A stretch of DNA of 64,000 nucleotides, from positions 62,001-126,000 of the forward strand of contig NZ_MUHW01000007.1 of the NCBI RefSeq assembly GCF_002007235.1, written 5' to 3'. This document shows positions 51,776-62,100 of this stretch, one piece after another. Position 1 is the first letter of the stretch. Each line of letters opens with the position of its first letter. The notes under the pieces are model-generated. The model was given only the letters and a program-made list of their open reading frames with translations. It had not been told where the DNA came from and did no database searches. The position numbers were made by a program, and so were the translations under genes. This DNA comes from Oribacterium sp. C9. GTDB lineage: Bacteria > Bacillota > Clostridia > Lachnospirales > Lachnospiraceae.

Positions 51776-54211
51776 ATGAAATACGGTTATTTTGATGACA
51801 GCGCCCGCGAATATGTTATTACCACTCCGGAAACACCTTTACCATGGATCAACTATTTAGGATGCAAGGAGTTTTTCGGACTTATCTCAAACACTGCCGG
51901 AGGCTATGACTTCTATAAAGATGCCAAGCTTTTGAGACTGACTCGTTACCGTTATAACAACGTTCCATACGATACAGGCGGACGTTACTATTACATAAAG
52001 GACGGTGACTGCATCTGGAATCCGGGCTGGCAGCCGGTACAGACCGAGCTTGACGGCTATAGCTGTCGTCATGGAATGGGCTACTCTGTCATAGAAGGAG
52101 TGAAGAACTCATTAAGAGCCACTCTCACCGCTTTCGTTCCTCTTACAGACTCCTGCGAGATCAATCAGCTCATACTTAAGAACGAATCCGATGATGTAAA
52201 GGAAATAGACATTTTCAGCTTCATAGAGTTCTGTCTCTGGAATGCTGAGGATGATGCCACGAATTTCCAGAGAAACTATTCAACCGGTGAAGTCGAGATA
52301 GCAGGCAGCACTATTTATCACAAGACTGAGTACAGGGAACGCCGTAATCACTTTGCTTTCTATTCAGTGAACCGTGAGATAACAGGCTTCGACACAGATC
52401 GTGCCAGCTTCACAGGCTTCTATCACGGGCTCCATAACCCTGATGTTGTTAAAAGCGGTGAAAGCAGAAATTCTGTAGCTCACGGCTGGTCTCCTGTAGG
52501 AAGTCACCACCTGAAAGTAACATTGGCACCCGGAGAAAGCTACACATCCATCTTCGTTCTGGGTTACTGCGAGAATCCGGCGGAAGAAAAGTTCGTAGCT
52601 CCAAACGTTATCAACAAAAAGCCTGCAGAAAAGCTCCTCGCAAAGTATCAGACTGATGAGCAGGTCGAGGCGGCACTTAAGGAATTAAAGGAATACTGGG
52701 ACAAGCTTCTTTCTGTTTATTCCGTAAAAACAGGAAACGAGAAGCTGAACCGTTCAGTCAATATCTGGAATCAGTACCAGTGCATGGTCACCTTCAACAT
52801 GAGCCGCTCTGCAAGCTATTTTGAAAGCGGTATGGGACGCGGCATGGGATTCAGAGACTCTTCTCAGGATCTCCTGGGATTCGTGCACCTCATCCCGGAG
52901 CGCGCAAGAGAAAGGATCCTGGACATCGCCAGCACCCAGTTCGAGGACGGTTCCGCATATCACCAGTACCAGCCTCTTACAAAGACCGGAAACCTCAATG
53001 TAGGCTCTGGCTTCAACGATGACCCGATGTGGCTTATCGCCGGAACAGGTGCATATATCAGAGAAACCGGAGATTTTTCGATCCTCGATGAGATCTGTGA
53101 TTTTGATAATGACTCAACCAAGGCTGCTCCTCTCCTCGAGCATCTGAGAAGAAGCTTCAATTACATAGTCAACCACAAGGGGCCTCACGCTCTTCCGCTC
53201 ATCGGACGTGCAGACTGGAATGACTGTCTGAATCTCAACTGCTTTTCCGAGACACCGGGCGAAAGCTTCCAGACCACAGGACCTTCTGAGGGACCTGTTG
53301 CGGAAAGCGTATTTATAGCGGGTCTTTTCGTGAAATACGGAAAGGAATATGTAAGCATCCTCAGACATCTGAATCTGAATGATGAGGCCGATAAGTGCAC
53401 TGAAGAGATCGAGCTCATGACTGAGGCAATCGAAACTGCCGGTTGGGACGGCGAATGGTTCGTCCGCGCATACGACGCCTATTCAAATCCTGTAGGAAGC
53501 CACGTATGCGAGGAAGGTCAGATCTTCATCGAGCCACAGGGCATGTGCATAATCGGTGGTGTCGGTGTAGAAAACGGCATGGCTGAGAGGGCACTGAAGA
53601 GCGTCGAAGAACGTCTCGATACAAAATACGGTATCATGCTTAACCAGCCTGCATATACAAGATATCATGTCGAGCTTGGTGAGATCTCCTCTTATCCGCC
53701 AGGATACAAGGAGAATGCAGGTATCTTCTGCCACAACAATCCATGGATCGCATGCGCCGAGACCATGGTGGGACACGGAAGCAGAGCCTTTGAGGTATAC
53801 AGAAAAACAAATCCGGTTTTCCTTGAGGATATAGGTGATATACACCGTACTGAGCCTTACGCATACTGCCAGATGGTTGCAGGTAAGGATGCACCGAGTC
53901 ACGGAGAAGGAAAGAACAGCTGGCTCACAGGTACCGCGGCATGGACCTTCACTACCATAAGCCAGTTCATCCTGGGTGTGACACCTGACTTTGACGGTCT
54001 GCGCATTAACCCATGCATACCTTCGGATGTTGAAAGCTACGATGTTGTCCGCAAGTTCCGCGGTAAGACATACAGAATCCATGTTGAGAATCCTTCACAT
54101 GTCGAAAAGGGTGTGAAAGAATTCTACGTGGACGGAGAACTCCACTCAGGTAATCTCATCACACCTGAGATGGGCGGTCATGAAGTTGATATAAGAGTTA
54201 TTTTAGGATAA
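51776..54211 (+). CDS. Cellobiose phosphorylase (GH94)
   Basis: The 811-residue enzyme matches cytosolic GH94 cellobiose phosphorylase: [22 protein letters not shown] start, [17 protein letters not shown], the catalytic ADWNDCLN (D480-D483, general acid), RIHV and the [19 protein letters not shown] phosphate-side loop. It splits cellobiose with phosphate into glucose-1-P and glucose, saving ATP. CAGGAGGAG precedes the ATG. The divergent LacI gene and operators show it is induced with the importer. A perfect terminator follows the stop. Confidence 0.96.
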   Translation: MKYGYFDDSAREYVITTPETPLPWINYLGCKEFFGLISNTAGGYDFYKDAKLLRLTRYRYNNVPYDTGGRYYYIKDGDCIWNPGWQPVQTELDGYSCRHGMGYSVIEGVKNSLRATLTAFVPLTDSCEINQLILKNESDDVKEIDIFSFIEFCLWNAEDDATNFQRNYSTGEVEIAGSTIYHKTEYRERRNHFAFYSVNREITGFDTDRASFTGFYHGLHNPDVVKSGESRNSVAHGWSPVGSHHLKVTLAPGESYTSIFVLGYCENPAEEKFVAPNVINKKPAEKLLAKYQTDEQVEAALKELKEYWDKLLSVYSVKTGNEKLNRSVNIWNQYQCMVTFNMSRSASYFESGMGRGMGFRDSSQDLLGFVHLIPERARERILDIASTQFEDGSAYHQYQPLTKTGNLNVGSGFNDDPMWLIAGTGAYIRETGDFSILDEICDFDNDSTKAAPLLEHLRRSFNYIVNHKGPHALPLIGRADWNDCLNLNCFSETPGESFQTTGPSEGPVAESVFIAGLFVKYGKEYVSILRHLNLNDEADKCTEEIELMTEAIETAGWDGEWFVRAYDAYSNPVGSHVCEEGQIFIEPQGMCIIGGVGVENGMAERALKSVEERLDTKYGIMLNQPAYTRYHVELGEISSYPPGYKENAGIFCHNNPWIACAETMVGHGSRAFEVYRKTNPVFLEDIGDIHRTEPYAYCQMVAGKDAPSHGEGKNSWLTGTAAWTFTTISQFILGVTPDFDGLRINPCIPSDVESYDVVRKFRGKTYRIHVENPSHVEKGVKEFYVDGELHSGNLITPEMGGHEVDIRVILG

Positions 54212-54262
54212 AGATATACTCTCCAACCCCAAAAATATATCCTTAAAATTACTTCTTTATAT

Positions 54263-54311
54263 AAAGCAAAAGTCCCTTAGGCGTTTTAATCGCCCAAGGG
54301 ACTTTTGCTTT
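54263..54311. terminator. Bidirectional terminator
   Basis: AAAGCAAAAGTCCCTT and AAGGGACTTTTGCTTT flank an inner GGCG/CGCC pair; it serves both the GH94 and yjdF genes, abutting the yjdF stop. Confidence 0.93.
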
Positions 54312-54728
54312 TTAGTGTCCACGATGTTTTTCTTTTTTCTTTTGCTGTTTCTGCTCGTACCTTCGTTTGAGTTCCATATCCAGTTGCTCTCTGCTCTGCT
54401 GTCTGCGCTCGATCTTCATTTCCTCACGCTGCTTCGCAAGCGCCTGCTGAGATCTGGTACCGATTCCGGAGCTTTCCAGCTGCTTTCGTGCATTTCTCTG
54501 TCTTCTCTTCGGATTATCGGCTCTTTTACGAACTACGTTCTCTACAGCCGGACTGAACTTCAGCTCATAGTAATGTTTAAGAATAAACTCCTCGACCTCA
54601 TTATCTTTTGGTTCCGCTCCGTATGTAACCTTACATGCAGAAAGAAGCCCATCAGATACTCGTTCGAATACGCCGACCCAGAAAGGGTTCTCAAAAAATA
54701 CCGTCAGCGTTCCGCTCACTATGTCCAT
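54312..54728 (-). CDS. yjdF: YjdF-family protein (DUF2992)
   Basis: The 138-residue protein starts SGTLTVFFENPFWVGVFE and has the LKHYYELKFSPAV strand of YjdF, followed by a long basic, helical tail (NPKRRQRNARKQLESSGIGTRSQQALAKQ). Family function is uncertain; yjdF genes are controlled by a riboswitch that senses azaaromatic compounds, and a matching RNA lies directly upstream. It could help in detoxification of such compounds. It is monocistronic. Confidence 0.93.
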   Translation of the reverse strand: MDIVSGTLTVFFENPFWVGVFERVSDGLLSACKVTYGAEPKDNEVEEFILKHYYELKFSPAVENVVRKRADNPKRRQRNARKQLESSGIGTRSQQALAKQREEMKIERRQQSREQLDMELKRRYEQKQQKKKEKHRGH

Positions 54729-54764
54729 AACTATCCCTCCTTAAAATGTTATGAACAAAGAACG

Positions 54765-54866
54765 GACAACCCGGAGGGGCAGGTTACTTACCCTGTGTGG
54801 ATCAGGACGGCCGGGCTACCTTCCGGCTCTGGCACATCTTGCGATGCACGTTGCGTTTTTATCTTT
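54765..54866 (-). promoter_or_regulatory. yjdF riboswitch
   Basis: The minus-strand leader contains GCAACGTGCATCGCAAGATG, TGCCAG, GGTAGCCCGGCC, CCACACAGGGTAAGTAACCTG, which fits the conserved core of the yjdF motif as I remember it. There is no intrinsic terminator. Instead CCCUCC (54778-54773) is complementary to the Shine-Dalgarno GGAGGG (54740-54735), suggesting translational control. The downstream gene is yjdF, the expected partner. Confidence 0.85.
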
Positions 54867-54902
54867 GTTTTGATTTGATAAGCACTATTGCTTATTTTTT
54901 TC

Positions 54903-54911
54903 ATTATAACA
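54903..54911 (-). promoter_or_regulatory. Extended -10 promoter of yjdF
   Basis: Minus strand TGTTATAAT, a TGn-TATAAT extended -10, about 35 bp before the riboswitch core. No good -35 is present. Confidence 0.55.
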
Positions 54912-54949
54912 TACAATGGAATAAACAATAGAAGTACAGAGAGGAAACT

Positions 54950-56185
54950 ATGTATAGAGTTTTTATCATTATATTGGCAATGCTTCTCTCCGGCTGCGGT
55001 GCCGGAAAAGGAACCTCGGCGAAACCGGAAAGTGTCAGAAAATCCGATGCTTCAGAAGCCGGAAAATCAAATCAGAATGACGGTCCGTCTGACATGGATT
55101 CCTTTGATACAACTGTCCCCGAAAGTGTTGATAATGAATTTAACAGATCAGCCGCTGAGGCATACAGAGACATTTTGCTGAAGAATTTCCCCGAAGGCGG
55201 ATACTACTGCCTAGTCGATATAAATGCTGACAATGTCTATGAACTGGCAGCAACTGCCAGAGTTCCCGACGGGGATGGAAAATACATATCTTTAGTTGCT
55301 TACATAAACAAAAACACTAATGCAGCAGAATTCCTAGAACTTAAGTCCGATAATGAAGCCGGTTTTGATCTAGGCTTCGGGGAAGAAACAGGAAAACTGC
55401 TTGTACGTACAGGAAAGGATTCTGTGCACCACTATGCTTTTCAGATGGTTGACGGCGCCATAGAGAGATCGGATTTCCTCGTACTTGATAAAATAATGGA
55501 AAGCGTTGACAAGACAAAGGATCCCGAAAACTATCAGAAATACATAAGTCAGGACAGAGGCTCTTTCAACAGGCTTCTCATGTGGACCATTAAAGAGGAT
55601 ATCTTAAACAGAGATCTCTCAGGGTATGCCGCAGCTACTCCCGGATCCTTTGATTCCATAGATAATTATCTCAGAACACAGCCCAAGGGAAAATTATATG
55701 GCTTCTACAACAAAGAGATCGAAGATGTTTTTTCTATGAACTTTACAGATATAGAAAATCGCTTCGGTGCTCCCGTTGCTAGGATGCTTGGATGTTCAGT
55801 AAAAAAAGACAAGGATAGCGGAAACAGGTATCTGAATTATGAAGAGAGCTTCCTATGGCTGGGCGGAGGTATCGGCTGTTATGTACTGACGGATCACACA
55901 ATAGAAGGAACCCTGGACACATTTTTCGACGTCAGACAGGATGTATATACCTTTAAGGAATTACAGGATACGTTAGGAGTCCCTTTCTATCATGATTCTT
56001 CAACATCTGATTACGACATAGTGTTTGTATATAAAGGGCATACATTTTATATGGAAGCTTCAGATATGGGGAAAGGGCTGATCGAGAGAGGCTGTCATGT
56101 AAAAGCCCTGAAAAATGCTTCGGATACCAGCAGTTTTCCGCTCCTTTTTGATCCCGACGGAAATATAACCGAAAATAATATTTGA
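54950..56185 (+). CDS. Lipoprotein of unknown function
   Basis: The 411-residue protein has a short lipoprotein signal (MYRVFIIILAMLLSGC, Cys16), a Ser/Lys/Asp-rich linker to about residue 60, then a globular part with FPEGGYYCLVDINADNVYELAATA, which resembles the repeat-like domains of other clostridial lipoproteins that describe a calculated value (D-x-N-x-D). A C-terminal domain of about 120 residues (FKELQDTLGVPFYHDSSTSDYDIVFVYKGHTFYMEA) looks like a separate small fold. I do not recognise a family. Starts shortly after the divergent yjdF promoter. Confidence 0.8.
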   Translation: MYRVFIIILAMLLSGCGAGKGTSAKPESVRKSDASEAGKSNQNDGPSDMDSFDTTVPESVDNEFNRSAAEAYRDILLKNFPEGGYYCLVDINADNVYELAATARVPDGDGKYISLVAYINKNTNAAEFLELKSDNEAGFDLGFGEETGKLLVRTGKDSVHHYAFQMVDGAIERSDFLVLDKIMESVDKTKDPENYQKYISQDRGSFNRLLMWTIKEDILNRDLSGYAAATPGSFDSIDNYLRTQPKGKLYGFYNKEIEDVFSMNFTDIENRFGAPVARMLGCSVKKDKDSGNRYLNYEESFLWLGGGIGCYVLTDHTIEGTLDTFFDVRQDVYTFKELQDTLGVPFYHDSSTSDYDIVFVYKGHTFYMEASDMGKGLIERGCHVKALKNASDTSSFPLLFDPDGNITENNI

Positions 56186-56430
56186 AATAAAAAAGAGATA
56201 TTCTTGAGAGAAAGCTATCCGGAAAATTTGTTCAAACAGTACAGATTAGAAATAAAAACCCTTGCGATTATGGAATTATAATGATTGTTCAGAAATAAAT
56301 ACAGGATTATAATTATAAATATAGTCAAACGGCTTGGATTTAATAATTTATAAATGTTATGACTATGTATCCCGGAGTAGGCTGAACATTTCTGCTCCTC
56401 AATACTATATGATCACATGGGGGATTATGT

Positions 56431-57981
56431 ATGGAAGGGTTATTGGCTTTTATTTCTGCAGTATGCAGCAGAATCCAGACAGTTTCTGATTTGTTCTGGG
56501 ACTTCCCGACAAACTTTGAGTGGTATTCCGGCATTCCTGTTTTAGGAAATTTTTCACTGGCTATCATCCTGCTCATCGGTTCGGGAATCTATTTTTCGGC
56601 TAATCTCAGATTCATTCAATTGAGAAAGTTCAAGTACGGTTTACAGGTACTTAAAAACAGCAAAGCAAAAACGGGTATCACTCCGCTGGCTTCATTTTTC
56701 CTTTCAACAGCCATGCGTGTCGGTCCGGGAAATATCCTCGGTGTAACAGGTGCGGTATCAGTCGGAGGCCCGGGAGCACTTCTCTGGATGTGGATCTCGG
56801 CATTTTTCGGAATGGCTACTGCGTTCGTTGAGTCAACATTGTCCCAGATCTTCAAAGAGAAAAAGAATGATGAATATCTGGGCGGTATGTCCTTCTACGG
56901 AAGAAGACTTCTCAAGAACTCAGCTATCATCGGTGTTATTCTTTCGCTGATGTACATCATTTATGCCATTCTCTGCTTCCCGGCACAGGGCTTCAATACA
57001 GTATCTGCCATGGGACAGATCGCAAGCATTATAAGCGGAACCGAGCTTCCGACCACACATGCGGTATACTGGGTCGGATTTGCAGCAGTTATTCTCGCTA
57101 CCTGTGCAGTGTCCTTCGGCGGTACAAAAAAGATTGCCAGGGTAACAGATGTCCTGGTTCCCGTGATGGCCATCGTTTATGTTCTTACAGTAGTGCTTCT
57201 TGTACTGATCAATTTCGCCAGAATTCCATGGTTCTTCTATGCCATCTTTACAGAGGCATTCAAACCTGAAGCAGTATTTGGCGGTGCATTCGGAACAGCT
57301 CTCATGCAGGGTGTAAAGAGAGGACTTATGTCCAACGAAGCAGGTCAGGGTACCATCACTATGCCGGCAGCAGCTTCAGATGCCGCACATCCATGCGATC
57401 AGGGCTGTGTTCAGGCTATAGGTGTATTCCTTGATACCATAGTTATCTGTACTCTTACCGGTTTTGTAGTCATCATGGGTCGTGTATGGCTTACAGATAA
57501 GGGCGCAGCATGGATGGAGCTCGGAAAGCTTCCCAAGTACCTCGCATCTGTTGAAGAGCTTACTCCCGGAACCGGATTCAACAGCGTAGTTACACTGCTT
57601 GTATCACTCTGTTTCGGACTTTTTGCTTTCACATGTCTTCTCGGATTTATGTCTTTCTCAGAGATATGTGCAAACAGAATCAGCCGCAGCAAGGTATTCA
57701 TCAATGCGATCAGACTTATCGATATCGCAGTTATCTGCTTCGGAATGCTCACATCCATCGTTGGCATGGATCTCGGTGCTCTCTGGGATCTCTCTGATTT
57801 TGCCAATATCCTTATCGCATACTGCAACATTCCTCTTTTATATGTCGGCTTCAAGTATGTAAAGAAGGCTACTGAACATTTTGAAAAGAATGACGGAACA
57901 CCATTTACTTCAGATGTGATCGGCATAGATGTTCCGGTCTGGGATGAAAAATCCGAAGAAAAGGATTCTCTTTCAGCATAA
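56431..57981 (+). CDS. Alanine/glycine:sodium symporter (AGCS family)
   Basis: The 516-residue transporter has about ten helices and the AGCS motifs TAMRVGPGNILGVTGAVSVGGPGALLWMW (Na+ and substrate site) and the later SNEAGQGT and AAHPCDQGCVQAIGVFLDT segments. It imports alanine or glycine with Na+. GGGGGA precedes the ATG at a good distance. It is 75 bp upstream of the PTS IIC gene in the same direction and may share its transcript. Confidence 0.95.
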   Translation: MEGLLAFISAVCSRIQTVSDLFWDFPTNFEWYSGIPVLGNFSLAIILLIGSGIYFSANLRFIQLRKFKYGLQVLKNSKAKTGITPLASFFLSTAMRVGPGNILGVTGAVSVGGPGALLWMWISAFFGMATAFVESTLSQIFKEKKNDEYLGGMSFYGRRLLKNSAIIGVILSLMYIIYAILCFPAQGFNTVSAMGQIASIISGTELPTTHAVYWVGFAAVILATCAVSFGGTKKIARVTDVLVPVMAIVYVLTVVLLVLINFARIPWFFYAIFTEAFKPEAVFGGAFGTALMQGVKRGLMSNEAGQGTITMPAAASDAAHPCDQGCVQAIGVFLDTIVICTLTGFVVIMGRVWLTDKGAAWMELGKLPKYLASVEELTPGTGFNSVVTLLVSLCFGLFAFTCLLGFMSFSEICANRISRSKVFINAIRLIDIAVICFGMLTSIVGMDLGALWDLSDFANILIAYCNIPLLYVGFKYVKKATEHFEKNDGTPFTSDVIGIDVPVWDEKSEEKDSLSA

Positions 57982-58056
57982 GAAATAAATGTCACTTTCA
58001 TTTACCTGTGAAGTGACAATCAACTTTGCTTACAAGCAGAAAAGAAAGGGAGTATC

Positions 58057-59145
58057 ATGGAAAATATCAGATCATTTTTGAAACGGAAAGACATCGAGAT
58101 CTCTGTACAGCGTTACCTCATTGACGCTATGGGAGCTATGGCACAGGGACTGTTCGCTTCTCTTCTCATAGGTACCATCTTAAATACACTTGGAGCACAG
58201 TTTCACATTTCGTTCCTCACCAAGGTAATAGCTACCATCGGAGGTATCGATTATACAGTCGGAGGTCTTGCTTCTGCCATGAGTGGTTCCGCCATGGCTA
58301 TCGCTATAGGCTACGCTCTCCATTGCCCTCCCTTAGTTCTTTTTTCTCTTACAACAGTTGGTTTTGCTTCCAATGCCTTAGGCGGAGCAGGAGGACCTCT
58401 CGCAGTTCTTTTTATCGCCATAATAGCTGCCGAGATCGGAAAGGCAGTTTCAAAAGAAACAAAGATAGATATACTCGTAACTCCACTTGCCACTATAGGC
58501 GTAGGAATCCTTCTTTCAGCAAATTGGGCACCGGCCATCGGAGCTGCTGCTCTTAAGACCGGAAACCTCATAATGTGGGCCACAGGCCAGCAGCCTTTCA
58601 TAATGGGAATAATTGTATCAGTTATAGTCGGAATCGCACTGACTCTTCCCATCTCCTCTGCCGCCATATGCGCAGCTCTCAGCCTCACAGGACTTGCGGG
58701 CGGAGCCGCTGTTGCAGGATGCTGCGCCCAGATGGTGGGCTTTGCATTCATGAGCTTCAAGGAAAACGGTGTAGGCGGTCTCGTATCTCAGGGAATCGGA
58801 ACCTCCATGCTTCAGATGGGAAACATCATCAAAAATCCAAAGATCTGGATCGCTCCTATCCTTTGCTCTGCCATAACCGGTCCCCTCGCCACATGCGTAT
58901 TTAAAATGGAAATGAACGGAACTCCTATTTCATCCGGCATGGGCACCTGCGGTTTCGTAGGACAGATTGGTGTCTATACAGGCTGGCTGAACAGCATATC
59001 CGAAGGAACAAAAGCCTTTATAACCCCTCTTGACTGGGCTGGTATGCTGCTCATATGCTTCCTTCTTCCTGCTGTTCTCTGTCCTGTTTTCAATTCTGCC
59101 CTCGTAAAAATGGGCTGGGTCAAACCGGGTGATATGAAGCTGTAA
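58057..59145 (+). CDS. Orphan PTS EIIC (PF13303-type) membrane protein
   Basis: A 362-residue protein with about nine helices and the repeated GGLASAMSGSAMAIAIGYAL, NALGGAGGPLAVLF and PISSAAICAALSLTGLAGGAA segments of the PTS_EIIC_2 family. No IIA or IIB domain or gene is nearby, so it may act as a facilitator, or use EII parts encoded elsewhere, or be a non-PTS transporter. GAAAGGGAG precedes the ATG. It converges on the DUF5107 gene with only 8 bp between stops. Confidence 0.85.
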   Translation: MENIRSFLKRKDIEISVQRYLIDAMGAMAQGLFASLLIGTILNTLGAQFHISFLTKVIATIGGIDYTVGGLASAMSGSAMAIAIGYALHCPPLVLFSLTTVGFASNALGGAGGPLAVLFIAIIAAEIGKAVSKETKIDILVTPLATIGVGILLSANWAPAIGAAALKTGNLIMWATGQQPFIMGIIVSVIVGIALTLPISSAAICAALSLTGLAGGAAVAGCCAQMVGFAFMSFKENGVGGLVSQGIGTSMLQMGNIIKNPKIWIAPILCSAITGPLATCVFKMEMNGTPISSGMGTCGFVGQIGVYTGWLNSISEGTKAFITPLDWAGMLLICFLLPAVLCPVFNSALVKMGWVKPGDMKL

Positions 59146-59153
59146 AAAATCAA

Positions 59154-62100
59154 TTACAACTTTCCTTCCGCTATCTGAAGATAGCGGATCGCGTTCCAAT
59201 GAGTCGGCTCCAGGCTTATGGTCTTCCTGAACTCCTCTTCAGCTTCAGAAACATCTCCATAACCAAGCTTTCCTAAGCCGATCAGATAGTGGCAATGCGC
59301 CTGATTCCTTTTCGTCCAGTCCTCATCGAAGATCTGGAAATCTGGAAGTGACACTGCAAAATATCCTACAGTTACCTCATCCCTCATATGTCGCTCACCA
59401 TAATCTATCAGCTTATTGAAATGAGACTTTCCGGAAACCTCTTTACCTAGCTTCTTAAGTGCCATACCTTCAAAATAGATCATGTCTGCCGGCTGGTCAT
59501 TGTAATACATCATGCCGGCAGGCTCATCCGTACCGACGGTAGCCTCCGAGAAAAGACTCTTAGCTTCGGGTTCTTCATTCATATGCTCCTCACAGAGTCC
59601 GAGATAGTATTTTAAGTTGTTGTCCTTTGTACCCTCCAGCTTACCTTCTCCAAGATTTTCAGGATAGCTCATAGCTTCCCTCAGTAAATCTCCGGCTTCC
59701 TTCCAGTGTTCCTGTTTCATCTCCATAAGGGCGAGACCAGTCAGGGCATATACATACTGGGTCGTGATCTTTCCTTCTCCACCTTCCCATGGATGGAAAC
59801 GGTTCACTCTGATGAAGTCCAGTGCCTTACGGAAATCTCCAAGGAGATTCAGCAAGGTGACATACTCCACCTTCAGGTCATCTCTCTCCGAAAATACTGC
59901 CCTGTTCTCTTCATAGAGCCTGAGACGATCCTCCGTAGAAACATTGACCTTCTTTAAAAGCTGATCGTATTCGAGGAATATCCTCGGATCCTTAGGTGCC
60001 AATGCATAAGCCTTTTCCATGGCTGCCTTTGACCTCTCCACATCTTGACACTTATTGAAGTAGGCTATAGACAGATTACGCCATATGGTCGCGAACTCAG
60101 GACGGCTTTCAGAAGCACATTCCCAGTATTTGACAGCCTTGTCATATACAGTCTTGTCATAGTAAAGATTTCCGAGATAGTAGCAGGCATTGCCATCGGA
60201 AGCATCATAACGAAGGGCTTCCTCCAGTACCAGTATGTCCTCAAGCTTATTTGGAAATACATAGTCAGTTGAAGCTTCTCCGGCCTTCTTATAGAGAAGC
60301 TTAGCCTCTTCTTCATTGCCTTCACATGAAGCAATATAGGCTCTCTCATATAAAAGCATAGCCCAATTTTCAGTGCAGAGAGAAAGTACATCAGAAGCTT
60401 CTTTATAAGCTCCGAACTCTTCATAATCCCTTGCCACAGTCAGGAAATTTTCATGATAGTTTCTGGCAAGCTTCACCAGTTCCCTGCGCTTAGCATCATA
60501 AGTCAAACCATCATGAGCTGTGCCGGAATCAGCATTATCCGATACTTCATAAAAGTATGCCTCCTCCATCCTCGTAACATAATCAAAAGGATCGATATCG
60601 AGATTCTCCTTCACTGTATGAAGCGCTTCTTCTCTCATATTAAGCTTTCTAAGGAGATACAGCTTCAGGCCACACGCCTTTACATTATGAGCATTCTTAA
60701 CAAGAGCCTTATTCACAAGCTGAAGAGCCTCCGTAAAATGCTTACGTCTTGTTTCAATGGCAGCAAGATAATAAAAGCTCATCTCCTGCTGCTCCGCCGA
60801 CCAGCTGGCCTTGAAAAATGCTTCAAAAGCCTCATCATCCCTCTTCTGATAAAGAAGCGAAAGTCCCAAATTATAGTAGGCTTCAGAATCATAGGGATTC
60901 GGATTTTTCCAAGTGAGCCTCTTTATTGCCTGACGGAAATGCTTCTCCGCCTCTTTAAAAAGTCCGCGGCGCATCAGAAGTGAACCGTAAGCATTGTTGA
61001 TGCGAATGTCTCCGGCGTCACGCTTAAGTCCCTCAAGGTAATAATCATCAGGGCGGAAAGTAGCATGTCTGTACTGCTCTATATGTAAACCCGTAAGATA
61101 CAGTTCCTCGTTGGTCATGATCTCGGAAGGCGCTTTAGCTGCCTCTGCCGGCTTCGGGATATCCGGAATGCCCTTCTTAAGAGGAGTATAATGCACAAGC
61201 TCCTTTCCCTCTGAGAACACAGCGAAACAAAGCTTCGTTTCATCAGAAACCGACTGCCTTAAAGTCTTCTCATATATGCACACGGGGCTCAGGTCCTCTG
61301 TTTCATCCAACAGCACCTCCCCGTCATAGGTCAAAAGGAACCTTGCCTTTTCATAGCGAGAAGTTCCATAGGCTATCAAATGGATCTCACCGTCACTGAC
61401 CTCCATATTAACAGCTGCTTCTTTTGTAGCGTTCTTTATCTGTCCCACAGCCTTATAGGGCATAAAATACTGGGTGAAGGTCTTTTCCTCCATAGGCTTA
61501 AGCCAGGAAAAATCCGGCTGGTTATCAGTGAACACACCGCACATAAGCTCGATATACGGTCCGTCTTCATCAGTCAGGTTTCTGTCCCATGCCTTACCGA
61601 AATCACCACATCCCCAGGTCCACTGTTTTTTACCGGGAGACACATGATGATCCGCAACGTGCAGGAGTCCTGCACCAACCTTATAGTCATAACCTCCGAC
61701 AAAATCGAAGTCGGACTTTTCTGCCATATACGAAGTCGGAACCGGAATGTTCTTATAACGGGAAATGTCTACACCGGCACTGTAATCATGTTTATAATAA
61801 ACCCCCGTTGCAATAGGGAATCTGGATACGTCACGCTTGCCATGATCCATAACAGCATGTACATCAGGAGGAAAAACAGACTGGGTATGATCATTTACAG
61901 GAACCGCCGGATTTGCCCACCAGAGAAATGTCTGAGGTGTTGAAGTACGATTATATAACTGGCCCTTTATCTCGAGATATGCCTTTCCCGGATACAATGT
62001 GAAGCTCGCCTCACCACGGGTTCCGTACATCTGATCCAGATCAGAGATACGACAGGTCTTGGAACCGTCCGGGTTTTCGATCAGTATGTGATCCACAGGC

